This document shows positions 8,050-13,756 of a DNA stretch of 13,756 bases, piece after piece. Within the stretch, counting starts at the first letter, position 1. Every line of letters begins with the position of its first letter. Below the pieces are notes generated by a model. That model saw only the letters and a program-made list of their open reading frames with translations. It was not told where the DNA came from and made no database searches. The DNA comes from Spirogloea muscicola (Eukaryota; Streptophyta; Zygnematophyceae; Spirogloeales; Spirogloeaceae): contig WELB01000020.1 in NCBI GenBank assembly GCA_009602725.1, forward strand, positions 640,312 through 654,067. The letters run 5' to 3'. Made by a program: the position numbers and the translations under genes.

Positions 8050-9724
8050 ATGGACAGCAACGCCCCGCCCGGCTCGACGCAGGAGCGGCACCCAGGTCCC
8101 CGTACCGGCGGCGGCGGCGGCAACGGCGAGGCGGCGGCCGCGGACGACGCGGAGCTGCGCGCAGCGTGGTTGGCGCGCTGCCTGCCAGTGGTCGCTCAGC
8201 CGGAGCACGACATTGCGGCGGGCTTCAGCCTCACGCGCGTGTTCGCCACCTTCCGAGCCGATGCCGCCTGCGGCGAGACGCTCTGCGAGCTCGTTCTTGC
8301 CTACAAGGTCTGCCGCCGCCGCCGACCCCCCCCCCCGCCCATCACTCTGTCTCGGCCCATTGCCAGCTCCGACTCTTGCAGTCGGATCCTCTATTTACAT
8401 GCAGACGAGGGCGTCACTCATCCATGCAGTGATGCTGGGATTCTGTCGGTGGCCATAACGCCCCCATAATAGCTATGGCAGGGCTCGTCTTTGGGCGGCT
8501 GGTCGCTGCGGGCAAAGCGGCACAGGCTGTGCTGCTTCTCAGGCCCTGCATTGACTGCGTCCTGAGCGAGCACGCCCTGCTCCAGGGCGAAGCGAGCTAC
8601 AGCCGGACCGACCCTTACAACGTGAATCACTTCGCCACGCTCTTCTACCTGTCCTTCAATCGCCTCGTGTGCGCCCCTCGTACGCGCGTGTCTGGTCCTT
8701 CCACTTCGTTGTCCACGGTCTCCTCTGGGTTTAGGTTCAGGGTTTGTGCTTTACATCCGGTTGAGCGCAACACAGTGTCTCAAATGTGACAGTCATCTCA
8801 TCTCTTTCGTCACTGCACACATATGCTCACTGATGGCAATTTCCCCCGCCTGGCAGAAGTCCTTACAGTAGCAAGCTCAATCTGCAGATTTGGCAGGACG
8901 GCTGACCTGGACTACGTTACGCTTACGGACGTGAGGCTGCACGAAACAGCAGCTGGAAGCCGCCCATGGCGCAGCTTGCGCACGCGGGACCACGCGGGGA
9001 CACAGACGTGGTCGCAGGGGAACAAGGGCAACCTCCTCAACTGGCTGTCCCTCTTCTACCACTACCGGGAGGACATCCCCTACGACGTTTGCCAGGTGCG
9101 CTAAGGAGCCGCCGAGGCTGCCAGAGATGGCAGACAGGGACTCTGTCGTGTGAGGATGAGAAAACTGTTGTCATGTAGAACCCTCGACCTTGATACTTCG
9201 CAGGATACAATCGTAATGATCCTGTGCATCCTGATAAGCGTGCTGCCCATTGGCACAGTCACAAGCTTCATCTTCAGATGTATTGCGAGCCGTGGCATGC
9301 ATGACATTCCAACCTTTTATAATCTCAACAAATGGCGCCCTTCGGACCCTTCAGTATGACAGACCCTTCTGAAAAGTACTGGGAAGGGTCTAGGTAGTGG
9401 AGAGGCTTGAACAATGGCGTCCTTACATTAAGCTGCCTTGAGGAGCGAGTGCAGAAGATTGGTGACCGGCCAATCATCTACGTCAATACTGCAAACCACC
9501 TTATGGGTGAAAGGAACAACAATCCCGGGCTACCCTTGAGGTTATGGAGTGACTATGTCATCATGGACGGCGGGGTCGAGGAAGCAGAGGCGTTCGCCCA
9601 CAACCACATCCCACAGAAGCCTGTCTTGTGGGCACCATGGCATGGCAGCTGTGGCTGGCCTCCCATTGCAAGGCCACGGCAGAAGGCTTGCCGAGCAGCC
9701 TGTTGTAGAAAGCATTTGACATGA
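8050..9724 (+). CDS. Unrecognised protein with one membrane segment, five-exon model
   Basis: I do not recognise this family. The phase-consistent model is 8050-8307, 8526-8679, 8857-9095, 9204-9353, 9443-9724, giving 360 residues. The ATG at 8050 is the first in frame. The N-terminus is Gly/Ala-rich; coding-like blocks follow: GFSLTRVFATFRADAACGE, DPYNVNHFATLFYLSFNR, DLDYVTLTDVRLHET, NLLNWLSLFYHYREDIPYD, then a hydrophobic segment IVMILCILISVLPIGTVTSF of membrane-helix length, then YNLNKWRPSDPS, and a last block with IIYVNTANHLMGERNNNP. The joins after exons 3 (CAG|GTGCGC) and at exon 4 (TTCGCAG|GAT) are solid. Exon 2 might instead start at 8482, but that breaks phase. The exon 2/3 and 4/5 junctions are the best phase-compatible choices among several. 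Membrane localisation is inferred from the single segment only. Length, start and the C-terminal 30 residues are uncertain. Confidence 0.6.
8326..8336. repeat. C homopolymer in intron 1 of the unknown gene
   Basis: An 11-base C run follows a CCG-repeat stretch a few bases inside the proposed first intron. Such runs are prone to length errors in sequencing, which matters because the exon 1/2 junction next to it is the weakest part of the gene model. Confidence 0.9.
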
Positions 9725-10580
9725 CGTACGTAGTTGCTGTGCCTGGTGGCCCGCTTTTGTAGCCTCCATATCCAATTGGAGCTACTTGACCACCGCAGTA
9801 TCCATGTAGAATTAGGTGGACATCATTGAGATGGTACGAAGCTTACACTGGACATGGGTGCCATTGCTTTAATACTATGTTATTTCTTTGCAAAATGGGC
9901 GGGGTGTAGGTGGGTGAGAGAGCAATGGCCAAAAACATTATGCTGACTGGAAATGACCTTGTCACTGCAAGAGCTTGCTACATGTTTCAATGTTGCAGAG
10001 TGCACAAAGAAGTTGCCCTTCAGCATACATGCTATGAGAGTGCTGTAAGTCTGTACAAAGAATGTGGCAAGATAGGGACATGTACAGGGTTTCGAGGATG
10101 TCTACTGGAAGTTCTGGTCACCATCCTACGTCCTGAGATCAAGGGGATCGCGGACCTGCAACCAGCCTCGACCTTGACCTGAACGAGCACTTGGGAGGCC
10201 GGCAGCTCCGTGACTGTACACCCGCTGTGCTTTTGGAGCTCGTTCTTTCTCGTATTTACAAGCTGGCCGCTTGCTTCTGCCACCACGAGCGCTGACTGCA
10301 ACTTGCAATGAGACGCTGCTGGTGGCAGTGCCAGCAGCTTGGGATTGCTGATCTGCAGAGGTAGCACCAACGAGCGAGCTAGTGTTAACACACAAGTCAA
10401 AGCACTCTGCTAGATTTTACTGTACAATGCATGAAGAGCCTCCTCAGCCGAAAAAAGGTGGCAATGCGTGCCTCTTCCAGCTGAGCTGCCAAAGGGCAAC
10501 TCAGAGGGCAGAGGACATATATACAGAGCGACTGGATTGGGAAGCCATCATCGCACACTATGGCGGCGGCGCACCAAGGA
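9725..10580. other. Spacer between convergent genes
   Basis: About 850 bases separate the stop of the unknown gene (plus strand) from the stop of the RCC1 gene (minus strand), so both 3' UTRs should lie here. An open frame at 9910-10182 on the plus strand has no recognisable features. I see no canonical AATAAA on either strand near the stops. Plant poly(A) signals are loose, so this is not informative. Confidence 0.5.
10316..10337. other. Small inverted repeat
   Basis: CTGCTGG and CCAGCAG flank an 8-base loop and can form a 7-bp stem. It is in the intergenic region. There is no T tract and the organism appears eukaryotic, so a bacterial-type terminator is not implied. Confidence 0.6.
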
Positions 10581-13500
10581 TCAGCGGAGGAGGCAGAGGC
10601 CGTCCACGGGTCGTGGCGACGCGAGCTGCGTGGCGCCGCCAGCAAGCTCTGCCCCAAGCTGGCCCTTGGTCCCAGCGCCGCAGGCCAGGACTCGGCCGTG
10701 CTGTGTCAGCAGCAGGCAGTGTGCGTCGTAGCTTGCAAACTTGGTCGCCGAAGCCTGCACGATACGTTCGCCCGCCAGCAGCCCGATGGGCCGCATTCGC
10801 CGCGGCTGTGCCACGTCTGGGCCATCCTCGCCCTCTTCCCCTCCGCCATCTCCTGCCGCACCGCCGCCGTCGCCGACCTCTCCGCCGCCACGCTCCTGCT
10901 GCCTCACATTTAGAGGTTGAGAGAGGCTGCCATTGACAGCCAATCCTACGCGCTTCTAAATAGGTGTTAAGCCCGTGGCATCTAGTATCACATTTGTCAT
11001 CGCAACTGGCTCACAATAATCAGGTCCACCTGGAAATGGGTCTTAGAGGGTACACGTATTGAAGGGGTCCGTGCAAGCAAAGATACAAAGCTAACAAGAG
11101 TGCCTCACCGCATCCAGCAAGTCCTCGCCGTCATCTTCGCCGTGACCCAGGCATGTAGAGTCATTGCACCCGAATGACCACACCTCGCCTTCCGCCGACA
11201 GCACGAATGTGGTGTAGTCACCGGCGGAGACGTGCACAGAAGGCACACCCGCAAGGCTAGCGACGACCTTGGGCACCACCTCGTAGTCGGTCAGCCCGTG
11301 GCCCAGGCACCCATGCCTGCATGTAACGATTGGGTCAGAAGGCCTCACTCAAAAGACAAGCTTGTGCAGGAACAAGCAGCTGGAGCAGGCAAGGTGTTGC
11401 CATGACGACATTGCCACCACAAATAGCAGTGACATCCAAGATATTTGGCTCCACATGGTCTGCTCTGCTGGCAGGTCCATGACTTGTTACTACTTCATTG
11501 GTCTTCTTGTTCTTCCAAGTGTCAGATTTCAGCTTGGAGGGCCTGGCCAGGAGCATGCAGCATGACAAAGCTGAAGCAAGTTCCATTGTGCCCAAGGTGG
11601 GGAGGTAGCTAAGGAGGAGGAGGCACACCTGCCCCAGCCCCAGGTGCAGATGCGGCCATCCGCACCGAGAGCCGCGGCATGCCAGGCGCCGGCAGCCAGC
11701 GCCACCGGCTGGAAGCCGATCGCGCGGAACTCTGCAATCTCTCGCGGTGCCCGCTCGTCTGTCCGTGTGCCATGACCAAGCTTGCCACCAAGGCCGCATC
11801 CCAAAGAAAACACCCGTCTGAGCGCACCATTCCAGCAAGGCCGATTCAGGCTACAGTCACTGTGCAGTCTCTAAGTGAAGTCTCTAAGTGAGTCCCGGCT
11901 ACTTTACGTGGCAGCAAGGCCCCACAATATGACGATCAGGCTCAATCAGTGTCGTCATGGCAAGACAGGCAATGGTCCAAGTCACACCTGTCGTGAGTGA
12001 GGACCATGAGGTAGCAGTAGCCAGCTGCGACCTGCACAACTGGGCAGCCATCGAGCGGGCCACCGAGGAGGTGCGGCGTGCGGTCGTCAACGTTGGTGTG
12101 GTGGCCCAGGCGCTCGCCGGCACCCCACGAGAGCGTGTACACGCGGCCCTCCCGTGATAGCACCGCTGTGAAGAAGTTGCCGAGCGCCACCTGGCGCCAC
12201 CGTGCGGACAGCCTCGCAAGGTGCGGAGCCTGAGTAGCCGCACATCCCATGGCTGACGCCAGTGGCTACTGCTGGCTTTGGACTGGTCATGGTAGAGCAG
12301 CTGCCAGCTGTGCCGACAAGGTGCCTGGGACCACCCACCTGGACGACAAAGATGCCAGCCAGCGACTCGACGAGGGTGGGCGTGGCAACAGCGCGCGGCG
12401 ATGCAGCCGCATGCTCAGCCTCGCCATAGCAGTCCTTGCCGAACATGTACACGGCGCCGCACTCGGTTACGACCATGCTCCGGCTCTTGGCTGCCGCCAC
12501 GTGTGTTGCTCGGTGGCCCTGCAGCCCGCTGCACGGCAAAATAGCTGGAGGGCTAAGACAAGAGCATGGGCAGCAGCTCGACATTCGACACCGCAGCTCC
12601 AGCGCTAGCGCCCTGGTGGCGGCAGAGGCAAGGCAGGTACCAGATGACATGGGGCCGCGCCTCGTTCTCGCGCCCGCCGTGGCCGAGCTGCCCGTGGGCA
12701 CCTGCGCCAAAGGAGAGCACGGCGCCGGACGAGGCTGCGGCGAGGCTGTGGCCGGCTCCTGCAACGACCTGCGGCGCCCCGCGCCGGTAGGAGGCTTCGC
12801 CTGCAGACAGATACGCCAGCACGCGCTTTCACGACCCCCCGCACCGCGTCCGTAAATCGTCTTGGTCCTGCGGCACGCTCTCAACGCCGACCGCCGGCAT
12901 TGCAGTCGGATGCCGACCGTGCTGCAGCCATCGTCGCGGCTATTTCCTGGCTGATCGTAACCCAGATCGCATGCATGCATGGTGGAGAGCCTGCGGGCGG
13001 CCGCAAGGCCTCCCTCAATTGGGCCGGTGCTGCCAAACGTGTCCAACTGGCTAGCCGAAGTGGCAGTGCATGGCGCCCAATTGGGTGGGAGATACAGGTG
13101 GCTGCCAAGCGATACCTGCGGTGGCATGGTGGCGAAGCACGGCCGCCGGTTGCACATGTCCAGCGCCGCGACCTCCGGCAGGGGTAGCGAGGCGTCCGGC
13201 GGGAAGTGCGCAGGCCGGCGGAAGTACGTGCATGTCGCCTGCGAGGAGCCAGGCAATTGACCCCAATTGAGATAACTATCCAGTCATAAGTGTGGGCGTC
13301 TCAAGCAATGCCGGATGCTGGCCATGGAGCCGTCGTATCAGCAATGCCTCGCATGCCCATCAAAGGCAAGGGCGCTGTCGGCAACAGGCACCGGGCCACG
13401 AATGTGACCCGACTATTAGTGCTGAATTCGTGAGCAGTAATGTCAATGGTGATGGATTCCGCATGCAGCACATGGTGGCCAATTGCCTCTCACTTCGAGT

Positions 13501-13756
13501 CGTGCGAGGTCAGCGGGGCCCAGGGAGCCGCCGCCGAGGACGTGGAGGACGAGGGAGGGGTCGGCGGCTAGCGCAAAGTCGCCGGCCTCGCGGTGGCCAC
13601 GCCAGGCCGGCTTGCGGCCCGGCGGCTCTGAGGGCCCCGCCGCCAATTCGAGCTCCCCGGAAGGCGCGAGGCGCAACTGGAGCTGCAGGCCGGAGTCGCC
13701 GCCGGCGGCCGCCTGCCGGAGGCACGTCGCCGTCGCCGCCGCCGCCGTGCAGCCGG
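10581..13756 (-). CDS. RCC1-repeat beta-propeller protein with F-box-like N-terminus, 5' partial
   Basis: Eight exons: beyond 13756 to 13494, 13238-13116, 12867-12641, 12528-12339, 12190-11988, 11817-11629, 11316-11109, 10895-10581. All introns are GT-AG with agreeing phases; stop TGA is at 10583-10581 and the start lies outside the window. About 570 codons are visible. Near visible residue 85, ADLARLEATCTYFRRP resembles the F-box-like segment of plant RCC1-family proteins. Seven RCC1 blades follow, marked by GAGAHGQLGHG, FGKDCYGEAEH, WGAGERLGHH, GCGLGGKLGHG, GWGRHGCLGHG, FGCNDSTCLGHG and GAGTKGQLGAE. This predicts a seven-bladed propeller, probably a protein-interaction scaffold. The UVR8 GWRHT tryptophan motifs are absent, so UV-B sensing is not implied. 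An in-frame TGA at 12831-12829 interrupts exon 3. A Gly/Glu/Asp-rich insert of about 25 residues opens the last exon. The last exon could begin three bases earlier, at 10898. Confidence 0.88.
11866..11891. repeat. Perfect 13-bp tandem duplication in RCC1 intron 5
   Basis: AGTCTCTAAGTGA occurs twice in direct succession at 11866-11878 and 11879-11891, inside the intron between exons 5 and 6. It has no effect on the coding frame. Confidence 0.95.
12829..12831 (-). other. In-frame TGA in RCC1 gene exon 3
   Basis: Exon 3 reads DLRTRCGGS, then TGA, then KRVLAYLSAGEASYRR and on into the first propeller blade. Plant relatives have RCGGSWK at this place, so the stop sits exactly where a TGG tryptophan codon is expected. 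A weak acceptor (GAAAG ending at 12826) could in principle skip the stop in phase at the cost of 14 codons, but it lacks a pyrimidine tract. Confidence 0.8.

Noticed and set aside
9910-10182. 90-codon open frame on the plus strand past the unknown gene
   Set aside because: Cysteine-rich without a known pattern, not in phase with the upstream exons through any clear splice site; more likely 3' UTR or spacer.
12087-13256. 389-codon open frame on the minus strand
   Set aside because: Only 13238-13116 and 12528-12339 of it are real exons of the RCC1 gene; the rest reads through introns or in the wrong frame of other exons.
1-13756. tRNA, rRNA or prokaryotic operon signals
   Set aside because: No cloverleaf with a T-loop GTTCRA pattern, no rRNA-like sequence and no Shine-Dalgarno-linked gene series was seen.

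Overview
The window looks like nuclear DNA of a land plant or a close streptophyte relative, probably from a draft assembly (there is an N at 7912). The reasons are three split genes with canonical GT-AG introns of roughly 90-330 bases, a secreted two-cupin protein of the 11S-globulin/legumin-like class, and a plant-type RCC1-repeat protein with an F-box-like N-terminus. The exons are GC-rich. The sequence alone does not give the species, and all exon models below were assembled by eye from open frames, splice sites, intron phase and family resemblance.

Layout. 1-560: a CT-rich microsatellite, then a GC-rich stretch with reverse-strand copies of a hairpin-like repeat. 560-1569: AT-rich, no gene seen. 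1570-4080 (minus strand): an eight-exon secreted cupin gene that carries two apparent lesions, a one-base frameshift and an in-frame TAA. 4081-8049: a long repeat-rich spacer with about nine forward copies of the same hairpin repeat, microsatellites and homopolymer runs, and no recognisable gene. 8050-9724 (plus strand): a five-exon gene for a protein of about 360 residues with one membrane segment, family not recognised. 9725-10580: spacer between convergent genes. 10581 to the window end (minus strand): an eight-exon RCC1-repeat gene, cut at its 5' end by the window, complete at its 3' end, with one in-frame TGA where relatives have a conserved tryptophan.

The three genes do not form an evident pathway; they are ordinary eukaryotic neighbours (cupin and unknown gene divergent, unknown gene and RCC1 gene convergent). 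The points most worth following up are the disabling changes in two otherwise well-preserved genes, the unrecognised membrane protein, and the hairpin repeat family, whose copies lie in opposite orientation on the two sides of the damaged cupin gene.
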